DNA of 64,000 nt from assembly GCA_947177185.1 (NCBI GenBank), contig CAMWTJ010000005.1, forward strand, positions 1 through 64,000. The letters run 5' to 3'. Below are positions 10,786 to 19,825 of the stretch, piece after piece (the stretch's first letter is position 1; the number at the start of each line of letters is the position of its first letter). The notes beneath the pieces are model-generated. The model made no database searches. It saw only the letters and a program-made list of their open reading frames with translations, and was not told where the DNA came from. This DNA comes from an uncultured Porphyromonadaceae bacterium. GTDB lineage: Bacteria > Bacteroidota > Bacteroidia > Bacteroidales > Muribaculaceae. The translations under genes and the position numbers were made by a program.

Positions 10786-12171
10786 TCAGTCGGTGTTTCC
10801 TCCGCCCAGGGCGCGATACAGGGTGGCGAGTGCCACAAGGGCGTCGCCGCGCGCGCTGACTATTGAGTTGGTGTATTCGATATAGCTCATTTGCGCGTCC
10901 ACCACATTGATAAATGCCGACAGGCCCTGCTTGTAGCGGTCGAGAGAGCGCTCGAGGGCTATGCCGCTTTGCTCCACGGCCTGTTCGAGTATGGCTATGC
11001 GCCGCATGTCGTTGGAGTAGGCTGTGAGCGCGTTTTCCACTTCTTGCACGGCGTTGTGCACGGTGGCGTTGTAGTTGTCGATACGAGCCTCCATCTCCTC
11101 GCGCGCCGAAGCCACTCCGGCTTCGCGTGCCAGGCCGTCGAACACTGTCCAGGAGAGGGTGGGGGCCACTGACCATGTGAGGCTTCCGTGGCCGAACAGC
11201 CCCGACGGCGCGGCAGCCTCGGTGCCGATGGAGCCCGTCAGTGCGAGCACGGGCAGATACTGCTTGCGTGCGAGGCCCAGCGATGCGGCTGCCTCGGCCA
11301 CCGATGCTTCGGCCTCGACCACGTCGGGCCGCCTGCGCAGGAGCTCGGCCGGCACGCCCGCGGCTACTATGCGCCGGCAGTCGGGCTGCACGCCCGAGCC
11401 GTTTTCAAGCAGTGGGGCTATGTCGGCCGCGTATAGGCCGCAGAGTGTGGCCAGGGCGTTGATATCGGCCGCTATCTGTGTGTCGAGCTGCGGCACTGTG
11501 GCCTCGATGGAGTAGAGCACGGTTCGGGCCTGCGCCACGTCGAGCGACGATTCCAGGCCGGCGTCGTGGCGGGCCTGTGTGATGTCGACCACGTGTTTTT
11601 CCCGGCCTATGTGCTCTTCGGCCAGTTTCATCTGTGTCTGCGCCGTGCGGAGGTCGAAATATGTGGTGGCGATTTCGGCGCACAGCGAAACCATGGCGGC
11701 CGTGCGCTGCGCGCGCGTAGCTTCGAGTGCAGCCTTGCTTTGGCGCACGCTGCTGCGCACGCGGCCGAACAGGTCAATCTCCCAGGATGCGTTTGCCCCC
11801 AGCGAGTATCCGCCGTCGGTCACGCCCCCGCTACGTTCGCGCCGCCATCCGGCGGTGGCCTGCACGGTGGGGAAATACGCGGCGCGGGCCGTGCGTACGG
11901 CCTGACGCGCTTCTTCCACACGCCTTGCGGCCATGGCCAGGTCGAAATTGTTGTTTTCGCCGAGCGTGAGCAACGAGTCGAGTGTGGGGTCTGAAAAAGC
12001 CTTCCACCAGGCGTCGTCGGTGGGCAGTGTCTGCTCTGCGGCGGGTGTATAGCTCCACGCTGCCGGCATCGGCGCGCGCAGCGCGTTTTCCGGCGACGAT
12101 GCGCCGGCGGCAAGGGGTGCGGCGGCTATCGCCGCCGCGGTCAATAGTTGAAAAACGTGATGAGAGAGCAT
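10786..12171 (-). CDS. TolC-like outer-membrane efflux factor (NodT type)
   Basis: WWKAFSDPTLDSLLTLGENNNFDLAMAARRVEEARQAVRTARAAYFPTV; LRRRPDVVEAEASVAEAAASLGLARKQYLP. Confidence 0.93.
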   Translation of the reverse strand: MLSHHVFQLLTAAAIAAAPLAAGASSPENALRAPMPAAWSYTPAAEQTLPTDDAWWKAFSDPTLDSLLTLGENNNFDLAMAARRVEEARQAVRTARAAYFPTVQATAGWRRERSGGVTDGGYSLGANASWEIDLFGRVRSSVRQSKAALEATRAQRTAAMVSLCAEIATTYFDLRTAQTQMKLAEEHIGREKHVVDITQARHDAGLESSLDVAQARTVLYSIEATVPQLDTQIAADINALATLCGLYAADIAPLLENGSGVQPDCRRIVAAGVPAELLRRRPDVVEAEASVAEAAASLGLARKQYLPVLALTGSIGTEAAAPSGLFGHGSLTWSVAPTLSWTVFDGLAREAGVASAREEMEARIDNYNATVHNAVQEVENALTAYSNDMRRIAILEQAVEQSGIALERSLDRYKQGLSAFINVVDAQMSYIEYTNSIVSARGDALVALATLYRALGGGNTD

Positions 12172-12176
12172 CCTTG

Positions 12177-12207
12177 TAGCAGTTGATTCATATTAGAATA
12201 ACTGCTA
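12177..12207. promoter_or_regulatory. Imperfect 31-bp dyad immediately upstream of the RND efflux operon
   Basis: TAGCAGTT-g-ATTC-atatta-GAAT-AACTGCTA; ends 6 bp from the start codon at 12171. Confidence 0.55.
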
Positions 12208-12254
12208 AGGCTGCGAAAAGTTCCGCGGGCGTCAAAAAGTGTGGCGGGCTATTC

Positions 12255-13298
12255 TTACACGGGGAGGCGTCCCGATGCCGTGAAGATACGGTAGGTGAGA
12301 TCGCGCAGCAGGGCCACTGGCTGCTGCCTCGAGCCGTTGCCCTTGCTCATGGCGTCGGTGCGCCGTATGGCGTCTATAATCTCTATTGTCTGGAACGGAT
12401 TGTAGAGCTGCATGGCGCGGAGCACGCGGTTTACCTCAAACATATTGGCTGTGCCGAGGGCTTTTTTCATGTTGGCCGGACTGCGGTCGGGGGTGTACAC
12501 GGCTATCATTATGTTGGCGAAAAGCCCGTACAGCGACCCCAGCAGCAGCGGTAGCGGCGCGGCTTTGGGATTTGATTCGAAATACGAGATAATCCGCCAT
12601 GTCTTGGCCGTGTCGCGCGTGGCTATGGAGTCGATAAGCTCGAAGACATTGAAATCCTTGCTGTAGCCGATGTTGCGTTCGATGCTCTCGGGGGTGATTT
12701 CGGCGCCGCGGCCGAGTATGTCGGCCAGTTTGCCTACTTCGTTGTACATGCGGCTGAGGTCGGAGCCTATGAACTCGCAGAGCATGCTCACGGCTTTGCT
12801 GCCGGCTCTCATGCCGCGCGATTCCACTATCGACTGTGCAAACGTGGGCAGATTGCTGTCGTAGATGCGCGGGGTCTGAAACACCACGCCATGCCGGCGC
12901 ACGGCGTCGACGAGTTTTTTGCTTTTGCAGTCGGCTCCGCGGGAGCATATCACGAGTATTGTGGACTGCGATGGCTGCTGCGCGTAGCGCACGAAGCGCT
13001 CGAGCTGGTCGGCGCGCATGCTCTGCGCCTCCTTGAGTATCACCACCTGACGCTCGGCCATCATGGGCACGCTCATGCACAGGTCCATCACCGCGCCGGG
13101 CTCGGTCTGCGAGCCGTAAAGCACGTACAGGCAGAACTCGCGCATGTCGTCGGGCACGATGCGTTCGAAATCCTTCATCAGCGAATCAATGAAGAAGCCC
13201 TCTGTGCCGTGGAGCAGGTATATGGGCGCATACTGGCCGTTGGCTATGCGGCGGCGCAGTGCGTCTATCGTCAGTGAGGGTGCGGAGGGTGCGGCCAT
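12255..13298 (-). CDS. holA: DNA polymerase III subunit delta
   Basis: YLLHGTEGFFIDSLMKDFERIV; LGSLYGLFANIMIAVY; overall HolA layout. Confidence 0.9.
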   Translation of the reverse strand: MAAPSAPSLTIDALRRRIANGQYAPIYLLHGTEGFFIDSLMKDFERIVPDDMREFCLYVLYGSQTEPGAVMDLCMSVPMMAERQVVILKEAQSMRADQLERFVRYAQQPSQSTILVICSRGADCKSKKLVDAVRRHGVVFQTPRIYDSNLPTFAQSIVESRGMRAGSKAVSMLCEFIGSDLSRMYNEVGKLADILGRGAEITPESIERNIGYSKDFNVFELIDSIATRDTAKTWRIISYFESNPKAAPLPLLLGSLYGLFANIMIAVYTPDRSPANMKKALGTANMFEVNRVLRAMQLYNPFQTIEIIDAIRRTDAMSKGNGSRQQPVALLRDLTYRIFTASGRLPV

Positions 13299-13313
13299 GT
13301 GCGTGCGGTAATC

Positions 13314-13349
13314 TCGGAATTATTTTGTAAATTTACGCAATAATTCCGA
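13314..13349. promoter_or_regulatory. 36-bp near-perfect palindrome between divergent genes
   Basis: TCGGAATTATTttGTAAATTTACgcAATAATTCCGA; 16 of 18 base positions are symmetric. Confidence 0.65.
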
Positions 13350-13358
13350 AAGTGCCAA

Positions 13359-13817
13359 ATGCAATTGAACCTGCCTGCCTACGATGCCCCGGTGTCGCGC
13401 CGCGCCGACGGCTCGCTGCAAATCTACGACCCTCTGCGGCGCAAACACGTGGCTCTCACTCCCGAAGAGTGGGTGCGGCAGCATTTCGTGCATTGGCTCC
13501 TGACCGAAAAAAAATATCCCGCCTCGCTGACGGCCAACGAGGTGGGGCTACGGCTCAACGGCACGCTGCGCCGCTGCGACACGGTGGTATATGCCCTCGA
13601 CGGGCATCCGGCCGTGATAGTTGAGTACAAGGCCCCGGAGGTGGCGGTGACGCAGAAGGTGTTCGACCAGATAGCGCGCTACAATCTGGTGATGCGTGCC
13701 GACTGGCTTGTGGTGAGCAACGGCATGGAGCATTATTGCTGCCGCTACGACCACGCTTCGGGGCGATATTCGTTTGTGAGGGAAATCCCCGACTGGACGG
13801 TGGTGCGGGGGGCTTAG
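13359..13817 (+). CDS. stand-alone type I restriction HsdR N-terminal-like nuclease domain protein
   Basis: VRQHFVHWLLTEKKYPASLTANEVGLRLNGTLRRCDTVVYALDGHPAVIVEYKAP, HSDR_N-like; no HsdM or HsdS nearby. Confidence 0.82.
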   Translation: MQLNLPAYDAPVSRRADGSLQIYDPLRRKHVALTPEEWVRQHFVHWLLTEKKYPASLTANEVGLRLNGTLRRCDTVVYALDGHPAVIVEYKAPEVAVTQKVFDQIARYNLVMRADWLVVSNGMEHYCCRYDHASGRYSFVREIPDWTVVRGA

Positions 13818-14431
13818 TGTTTGAAGAAATAGGCCACGCGCACGGTCCACTGGCGGTTGCGGGCGAAGAAGTTGTCGAGCAGCTTGGTCTGCACGGCCTG
13901 TGTCATGCCCCATGTGTAGGACGCCGACACCTGCCAGTTGCGCATGATTTCCACGCCGAGGCCTGCCGTGAGTCCGAGGGCCGCGCCGTTGTAGTCGAAC
14001 GCCTTGCAGTCGCTGTGCGCGAGCAGTATGTCGAGCTCGGGGCCGCCGTAGGCAAAGGGTGCCACATAGTCCTCAAGGCCGCTCAGACGCGTCCATTTGA
14101 AGCGGAGATGCAGAGGTATCTGCGCGTAGTGCAGTCGCACGCGCTCGTTGCCGAATCCTTGGCTGGACCATATTTTTTTTGTCAGGTCCACCTCGGAGCC
14201 GCTCTGATTGTACAGCAGTCCGAAATCAATGCCGAAACCGATGCCCGGGAACATCAGCTCGCCGAGCACACCGGCATGGAAGCCAACGGCATTGCCTGTG
14301 GGTGCGATGCCTTCCTGGAAGAAATGGAGGGTGTTGACGTTCACTCCGGCCACTCCGGCAGCACGGAACTGGGCCATGGCGCTCGCGGCGCACAGGCATA
14401 TTAAGGCGGCAATCGCACTGAGTCTTTTCAT
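13814..14431 (-). CDS. PorT-family outer-membrane beta-barrel protein
   Basis: Signal peptide; GVAGVNVNTLHFF...GFHAGVLGELMFPGIGFGIDFGLLYNQSGSEVDL; C-terminal aromatic strand. Confidence 0.75.
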   Translation of the reverse strand: MKRLSAIAALICLCAASAMAQFRAAGVAGVNVNTLHFFQEGIAPTGNAVGFHAGVLGELMFPGIGFGIDFGLLYNQSGSEVDLTKKIWSSQGFGNERVRLHYAQIPLHLRFKWTRLSGLEDYVAPFAYGGPELDILLAHSDCKAFDYNGAALGLTAGLGVEIMRNWQVSASYTWGMTQAVQTKLLDNFFARNRQWTVRVAYFFKH

Positions 14432-14547
14432 AAAAGCGTGTTCTGTAGATTTTACGGCGCAAAGTTAATGAAAGATTTGCAAAGAGATGCATTTGCAAAG
14501 GTTTTTTTAGTATTTTTGCATCTTGAATCATAATAACGACTGATAAC

Positions 14548-15093
14548 ATGAATTTCAGAAAGAAGATTGCCGCATGTTGCGTGTGTGCGGTGCTTGCGGT
14601 GCTCGCAGGCACTCTCCCGGCCAGTGGCCAGATGGTGCGTGGCGAGAAGAGTGTCGGTGCCAAAATAGGCTACGTGGGCAAAAACAGTTCGGCCGACGTG
14701 GGCCTGGTGTTCCAGTATGCGTTGTCGAGCCGTTTCCGCCTGTCGCCCGAAGTGGGATGCGTGTTCAAGCACCAAAACCTCGACGCGTTCACCATCGACC
14801 TTAATCTTCACATGCCGTTTGCTTTCACCGGCAACAAGGCCGCGCTTTATCCGCTGGCCGGTCTGAACTATTCGTCGTGGTATGAAACCTTCAAGGACCC
14901 GGGAGCCAACGGCGCGCTGGAAGAAGCCGGCACGGACGTGAGCTCGCGCTACAACCGCTTCGGAGTCAATCTCGGTGCCGGTTTCGAGTTGCGCTGCTCG
15001 CGCACTCTCAAAGTGGGCATCGAGGCAAAGTACACTCTGCTGAAGCGCTTTTCCGGGGGATATCTCAACGCTCTTATCTGCTATACTTTCTGA
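14548..15093 (+). CDS. outer-membrane beta-barrel protein
   Basis: Signal peptide; short amphipathic strands; C-terminal ALICYTF. Confidence 0.75.
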   Translation: MNFRKKIAACCVCAVLAVLAGTLPASGQMVRGEKSVGAKIGYVGKNSSADVGLVFQYALSSRFRLSPEVGCVFKHQNLDAFTIDLNLHMPFAFTGNKAALYPLAGLNYSSWYETFKDPGANGALEEAGTDVSSRYNRFGVNLGAGFELRCSRTLKVGIEAKYTLLKRFSGGYLNALICYTF

Positions 15094-16115
15094 TGGCAAA
15101 ACCCACAATAATACTTGGCATAGAATCGTCGTGCGACGATACGTCGGCGGCGGTGCTGCGCGACGGCATCCTGTTGAGCAATGTAATAGCCTCGCAGAAG
15201 GTGCACGAGGAGTATGGCGGCGTGGTGCCCGAGTTGGCCTCGCGCGCGCATCAGCAGAACATAGTGCCGGTGGTCGACACCGCCTTGCGGCGTGCGGGCA
15301 TTGACCGGCACGACCTGTCGGCCATCGCCTTCACCCGCGGCCCGGGGCTTCTCGGCTCGCTGCTGGTGGGCACCAGCTTCGCCAAAGGGCTGTCGCTGGG
15401 GCTGCGCGTGCCTATGGTGGACGTCAACCACCTGCACGGCCATGTGCTCAGCCATTTCGTGCGCCGCGACCCTGCCGACGAGGTGCCCGAGTTTCCATAT
15501 CTGTGCCTGCTTGTGTCGGGCGGTAATTCGCAGCTCATACTGGTCCGCTCGCCGCGCGACATGGAGGTGCTCGGACAGACCATAGACGACGCTGCCGGCG
15601 AGGCTTTCGACAAGTGCGCCAAAGTGATGGGGCTGCCTTATCCGGGCGGTCCGCACATCGACCGTCTGGCGGCCGAGGGCGACCCGCGGCGTTTCCGTTT
15701 CGCCAAGCCGCACATCCCCGAGCTCAACTATAGCTTCAGCGGTCTGAAGACGTCGTTTCTCTACACGCTGCGCGATGCCGTGGCGGCCGACCCTGACTTT
15801 GTTGAAAAAAACAAAGCCGACCTCGCGGCGTCGCTGCAGGCCACTATCATAAGCATACTGCTCGACAAACTCGACCTTGCGGTGCGGCGCACAGGGGTGC
15901 GCACCGTAGCCATAGGCGGAGGCGTGTCGGCCAACAGCGGCGTGCGCGCGGCCGTGGCCGACTATTGCAGCCGCCATGGCCTGAAGGCTTTTATTCCCGA
16001 GCGTGCGTTCACCACCGACAACGCCGCCATGGTGGCCATTGCGGGATATTTCAAATACCTCGACGGCGAATTCTGCGCCTACGACTCTGTGCCGTTCGCG
16101 CGCACTGTAGTGTGA
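15093..16115 (+). CDS. tsaD: tRNA N6-adenosine threonylcarbamoyltransferase
   Basis: LGIESSCDDTSAAVL; SRAHQQNIVPVVDTAL; HLHGHVLSHF; LVSGGNSQLI; GGVSANSGVR. Confidence 0.97.
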   Translation: MAKPTIILGIESSCDDTSAAVLRDGILLSNVIASQKVHEEYGGVVPELASRAHQQNIVPVVDTALRRAGIDRHDLSAIAFTRGPGLLGSLLVGTSFAKGLSLGLRVPMVDVNHLHGHVLSHFVRRDPADEVPEFPYLCLLVSGGNSQLILVRSPRDMEVLGQTIDDAAGEAFDKCAKVMGLPYPGGPHIDRLAAEGDPRRFRFAKPHIPELNYSFSGLKTSFLYTLRDAVAADPDFVEKNKADLAASLQATIISILLDKLDLAVRRTGVRTVAIGGGVSANSGVRAAVADYCSRHGLKAFIPERAFTTDNAAMVAIAGYFKYLDGEFCAYDSVPFARTVV

Positions 16116-16122
16116 CAAGGCA

Positions 16123-17355
16123 ATGAAACTTTCCATAATAATAATCGGCGACGAGATCCTTATCGGACAGGTGACCGATACCAACAGCGGCGCCGTGGCG
16201 CGCGTTTTCGGCCCTATGGGCTGGGATATAGCGTGCGTGCGCACCGTGCCCGACGAAAAGCGGGCCATACACGAAGCCGTGGAGGCTGCGCTCGCGGAGG
16301 CGGAGCTGGTGATATGCACCGGCGGCCTCGGACCCACCAAAGACGATATCACCAAACACACTCTGGCGGAAATATTCGGCGGCCCGATGCGCCGCGACCC
16401 GGAGGTGGTGGACAACATACGGCGCGTGTTCCGTCTGCGCGGACTCGCCATGAACAGCCTTACGGAAGCGCAGGCCGATGTGCCCGAGTCGTGCCGTGTG
16501 GTGCAGAACCTTTTCGGCACAGCGCCCGTGATGTGGTTCGAGCGCTCCGGCCGTGTGCTGGTATCCATGCCCGGCGTGCCGTTCGAAACTGAGGGCATGC
16601 TCCCTGAGGTGGCACGTCTTGTGGCCGCGCGCTTCGACAGCGACAATGTGCTCCGACACCGCTGCATGATGGTGGGCGGCATCACCGAATCGGCGTTGGC
16701 CGAGCGTCTTGCCGCCTGGGAAGCAGCCTTGCCGCCGTACATGCACCTAGCCTATCTGCCTGTCCCCGGCCTGATAAGGCTGAGGCTCGACGGACGCGGC
16801 CGCGATGCTGCGGCGCTCGATGCGGAGATGGCGCGTCAGTTCGACGGGCTGAAAGCCGCCGTGGGAGAACACATGCGATACGACGGCGACGCTTCCGCCG
16901 CGGAGATTGTGCTGGCCGCATGCCGCAGGCATGGCTACACGCTCGGCACGGCCGAGAGCTGCACCGGCGGAACCATAGCCTCGCGTGTGACGGCTGTGGC
17001 AGGGTGCTCCGACGTGTTTGCCGGCTCGGTGGTCAGCTATGCCAACAGTGTCAAGGCTGCCGTGCTCGGCGTCAGTGCTGCCGATATCGAAGCCCTGGGA
17101 GCCGTGAGCCGCGAGGTGGTGGAGCAGATGGCCGCGGGAGCGCGGTGTGCGCTCGGATGCGACTGCGCGGTGGCCACAAGCGGCATTGCCGGTCCCGGAG
17201 GCGCCGTCGAGGGCAAGCCTGTGGGCACAGTGTGGATAGCGGCTGCCACGCCCGCGGGCGTGCAAAGCCGCCTGCTGCATCTGCCCGGCAACCGCGCGCG
17301 GGTCATAGACCGTGCCTCCACCGAGGCTCTCATGCTTCTGGCTTCGATGCTCTGA
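16123..17355 (+). CDS. cinA: CinA family nicotinamide-nucleotide amidohydrolase
   Basis: IIIIGDEILIGQVTDTNS; GGLGPTKDDITK; TAESCTGGTIASRVTAVAGCSDVFAGSVVSYAN. Confidence 0.95.
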   Translation: MKLSIIIIGDEILIGQVTDTNSGAVARVFGPMGWDIACVRTVPDEKRAIHEAVEAALAEAELVICTGGLGPTKDDITKHTLAEIFGGPMRRDPEVVDNIRRVFRLRGLAMNSLTEAQADVPESCRVVQNLFGTAPVMWFERSGRVLVSMPGVPFETEGMLPEVARLVAARFDSDNVLRHRCMMVGGITESALAERLAAWEAALPPYMHLAYLPVPGLIRLRLDGRGRDAAALDAEMARQFDGLKAAVGEHMRYDGDASAAEIVLAACRRHGYTLGTAESCTGGTIASRVTAVAGCSDVFAGSVVSYANSVKAAVLGVSAADIEALGAVSREVVEQMAAGARCALGCDCAVATSGIAGPGGAVEGKPVGTVWIAAATPAGVQSRLLHLPGNRARVIDRASTEALMLLASML

Positions 17356-18727
17356 CGCCGGCTGCCCTGCGGCGGCACACGAAGCGTCCTGCGCTTGCCG
17401 TGACGAAACCGCCGAGAAGCATCACGCCTATGCTCACCGCAAGCACGAGGCGCATGCCGCCCGCGTGCAGCAGCACGGGCATGAAGAACACGCCGAGCAC
17501 AGCACCGATTTTGCCTATGCAGGCCGCTATGCCGGCGCCGCGTGCGCGGTCGGCCACGGGATAGATGGCTGCCGGCATTATGTAGGTGACAAGGTGGGGA
17601 CCCATGTTCAGAAACAGTTCGAAAGCCATGAACGCCCCGATGGCTGTCCACGACGGCCATCTGAATTCGTAGGCCGCCATGAGCAGCGCGAGCGACACCG
17701 CGCTCAGAAAGAACCCCCATGCCTGAAGCGATACTTTTCCGGCGCGGCGCAGCAACAACAGCCCCGCGATGAATCCCGGCAGCATTATGCAGCTTATCCA
17801 CAGGGTGATTTCCACCGATTTGGTCACATGGGCAGCCGGTGCCATCTGCGGAGTGAAATGCTCAAGGCCGAGAGCCGCCACAAGCACCGGCAGAAACACT
17901 CCTATGCCATACACGCCGAGTCCCTCGCAGGCCCATGGCAGGCCGCTCAGCACCACGCGCGCGGCATTGTCGCGCATGAAGGCAAGAGTACCTGCGCTGC
18001 TGCGTGGCGTGGCAGGCGCTGCGGGTTGCGCCGCGGTGGCCACGCGCACGTCGGGGCCGAGCAGTTTCTCGGCCGCGGCCTCAGCCTGCGCCATGTGGCC
18101 GTGTTTGAGCAGCCAGAGCGGACTCTGCACGAAGCCGATGCGTGTGAAAGCCATGAAGGCCGCTATGCCGGCTATGATCCACATGAGCCGCGGCCAGTGC
18201 GATGCCTCAAGGCCGCTGGAGAGCACCATAAAGCAGAGCCACGCGGCTATGATGTTGCCGCCCGCGCTCGCGGCCTTGGTCACGCCCACCATGGTGGAGC
18301 GCCATTTCACCGGCATTATCTCCGACACATAGCCCGAATCGAGAGTGTATTCGCCTCCGATGCCGAATCCCATGACAAACAGACACACCAGCAGAACAGG
18401 CAGCGACGGCACGAGCGCCGCTACGGCGGCCGCCAGCATGATGAGCACCGGGCACGCGCGAAACATGGCCAGATAGCCGCGGCGGTCGGCGATAGGACCG
18501 AGCACGGCCGAACCTGCCGCTATGCCTATAAGGTCGGCGGCGCCCACCAGGCCCTGCATCGAGGCCGAGAGCTCCGGGTGCCCCACAATCTGCATGAGCG
18601 GTATCACCACGCCCACCGTGGTGGCCAGAGCGGTGCCTGTCAGCTGGCCGAGCGATGCGGTGAACACCGTGCGGTAGTGCCCTGCCCGCAGGGGCATTGT
18701 CGACATCAGTACTGTGTGCCCTTCCAT
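17330..18727 (-). CDS. MFS transporter
   Basis: 12-TM protein; GSAVLGPIADRRGYLAMFRACP; GFGIGGEYTLDSGYVSEIMPVKWR. Confidence 0.9.
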   Translation of the reverse strand: MEGHTVLMSTMPLRAGHYRTVFTASLGQLTGTALATTVGVVIPLMQIVGHPELSASMQGLVGAADLIGIAAGSAVLGPIADRRGYLAMFRACPVLIMLAAAVAALVPSLPVLLVCLFVMGFGIGGEYTLDSGYVSEIMPVKWRSTMVGVTKAASAGGNIIAAWLCFMVLSSGLEASHWPRLMWIIAGIAAFMAFTRIGFVQSPLWLLKHGHMAQAEAAAEKLLGPDVRVATAAQPAAPATPRSSAGTLAFMRDNAARVVLSGLPWACEGLGVYGIGVFLPVLVAALGLEHFTPQMAPAAHVTKSVEITLWISCIMLPGFIAGLLLLRRAGKVSLQAWGFFLSAVSLALLMAAYEFRWPSWTAIGAFMAFELFLNMGPHLVTYIMPAAIYPVADRARGAGIAACIGKIGAVLGVFFMPVLLHAGGMRLVLAVSIGVMLLGGFVTASAGRFVCRRRAAGVRASKPEA

Positions 18728-18736
18728 GCCGTCGCG

Positions 18737-19708
18737 CTATTTCGAGGTGTCGCTGCCGGTGTCGGGAGCGAGTTTAGGCAGCATGAACAGCCATGTGGCC
18801 ACGCAGAAAGGTGCCGTCAGCGATGCCAGGCCTATGGGTGCGAGCAGCGCGTTCATGGCTGCCTGGATGAATACTGTGGCCACCACGCCGAAGAGCGCCA
18901 TGAGAGAGTTGCGCAGCGTGGGTTTCCAGAATGTGGCCCCGAGCGCTATGCCTGTAAGTACGGCGCTGAAGCCGTAGAGCCCTCCTATTATGGAGCTGCC
19001 CTGAGCCTCCCACAGCAGTGCCATGGCAAGAGCCACCGCCGACGATATCGCCGCCCACATGGCGGCACGCCATGATGCCACTGCCAGTGCGATGAGGAAA
19101 ATCACGCCCGTCAGCCATGAGTCTATCAGAAACACCTGAGCCACGCCTTTCAGCCAGTACTCCACGGCATCGAGCGCATTGTGGAGCACGATGGGTGTGA
19201 TGGTGTAGTCTATTTCGGGCTGACTCATGTGCACTCCGGCCATGCCGGCGAACTCCCTGCCGGCAAGCAGGAAGCACCATGTGCAGAATACAAACGGGAA
19301 AGTAAAGGAACTGATGCGCCACGGGGCGAGCAGGTTGTTCATGCCGGTGCGCACCCATGTGGTCATGGCCGAGCACACCACCAGGGCTACCCACATCCAC
19401 ACGGTGTTGGCCAAAAACGTAGGCAGCGCGCAGCCCACCAGCACGCCATTGAAGCCCCACAGTCCTTGTCGCCCGTCGTTTTTGGGCAGCCCGAACAGAT
19501 AGCCGCACACAGTGCTGACGAACAAGCCGGTGAGCGCGCCCCATGCCACTACGGGAAGGCCTTCTATATAGGCGCCTGCAAAAATACCTATCATGAAAAG
19601 AACGCCGGTCCAGACATTGTCCTGAAACATCACCTGACCTACGCCTCTGCTCAAGGACCATGGCAAGGTGCGCACGGTTCGGGAAATGGAAATAGTAGAA
19701 TCCGTCAT
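18737..19708 (-). CDS. urea transporter (UT family)
   Basis: SRGVGQVMFQDNVWTGVLFMIGIF; GLWGFNGVLVGCALPTF; second half repeat YGFSAVLTGIALGATF. Confidence 0.87.
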   Translation of the reverse strand: MTDSTISISRTVRTLPWSLSRGVGQVMFQDNVWTGVLFMIGIFAGAYIEGLPVVAWGALTGLFVSTVCGYLFGLPKNDGRQGLWGFNGVLVGCALPTFLANTVWMWVALVVCSAMTTWVRTGMNNLLAPWRISSFTFPFVFCTWCFLLAGREFAGMAGVHMSQPEIDYTITPIVLHNALDAVEYWLKGVAQVFLIDSWLTGVIFLIALAVASWRAAMWAAISSAVALAMALLWEAQGSSIIGGLYGFSAVLTGIALGATFWKPTLRNSLMALFGVVATVFIQAAMNALLAPIGLASLTAPFCVATWLFMLPKLAPDTGSDTSK

Positions 19709-19732
19709 AATTGCGAGTGTTATAAATCATTA

Positions 19733-19796
19733 TTCTAACAAACACGCCATTTCCAATGTTCTGCAAAAAAACAAATGCCGCCTATGCTTGTTAGAA
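19733..19796. promoter_or_regulatory. inverted half-sites between urea transporter and nickel ECF operon
   Basis: TTCTAACAA (19733-19741) and TTGTTAGAA (19788-19796), perfect 9-bp inverted repeat with centres 55 bp apart. Confidence 0.45.
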
Positions 19797-19825
19797 ATAT
19801 GAACCCATAAAAAAACTGTCACACT

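Noticed and set aside
13359-13817. Type I restriction-modification or other defence system
   Set aside because: Only an HsdR N-terminal-like domain is present; neighbours are housekeeping genes.
15081-16742. 553-aa minus-strand ORF
   Set aside because: Antisense to tsaD and cinA, both confidently identified.
17312-19075. 587-aa plus-strand ORF
   Set aside because: Antisense to MFS and urea transporter genes; His/Arg/Gly-rich shadow.
19709-19825. Cobalamin or NiCo riboswitch upstream of the ECF transporter
   Set aside because: The region is about 117 nt and shows no B12-box or four-way junction pattern; only an inverted pair is visible.
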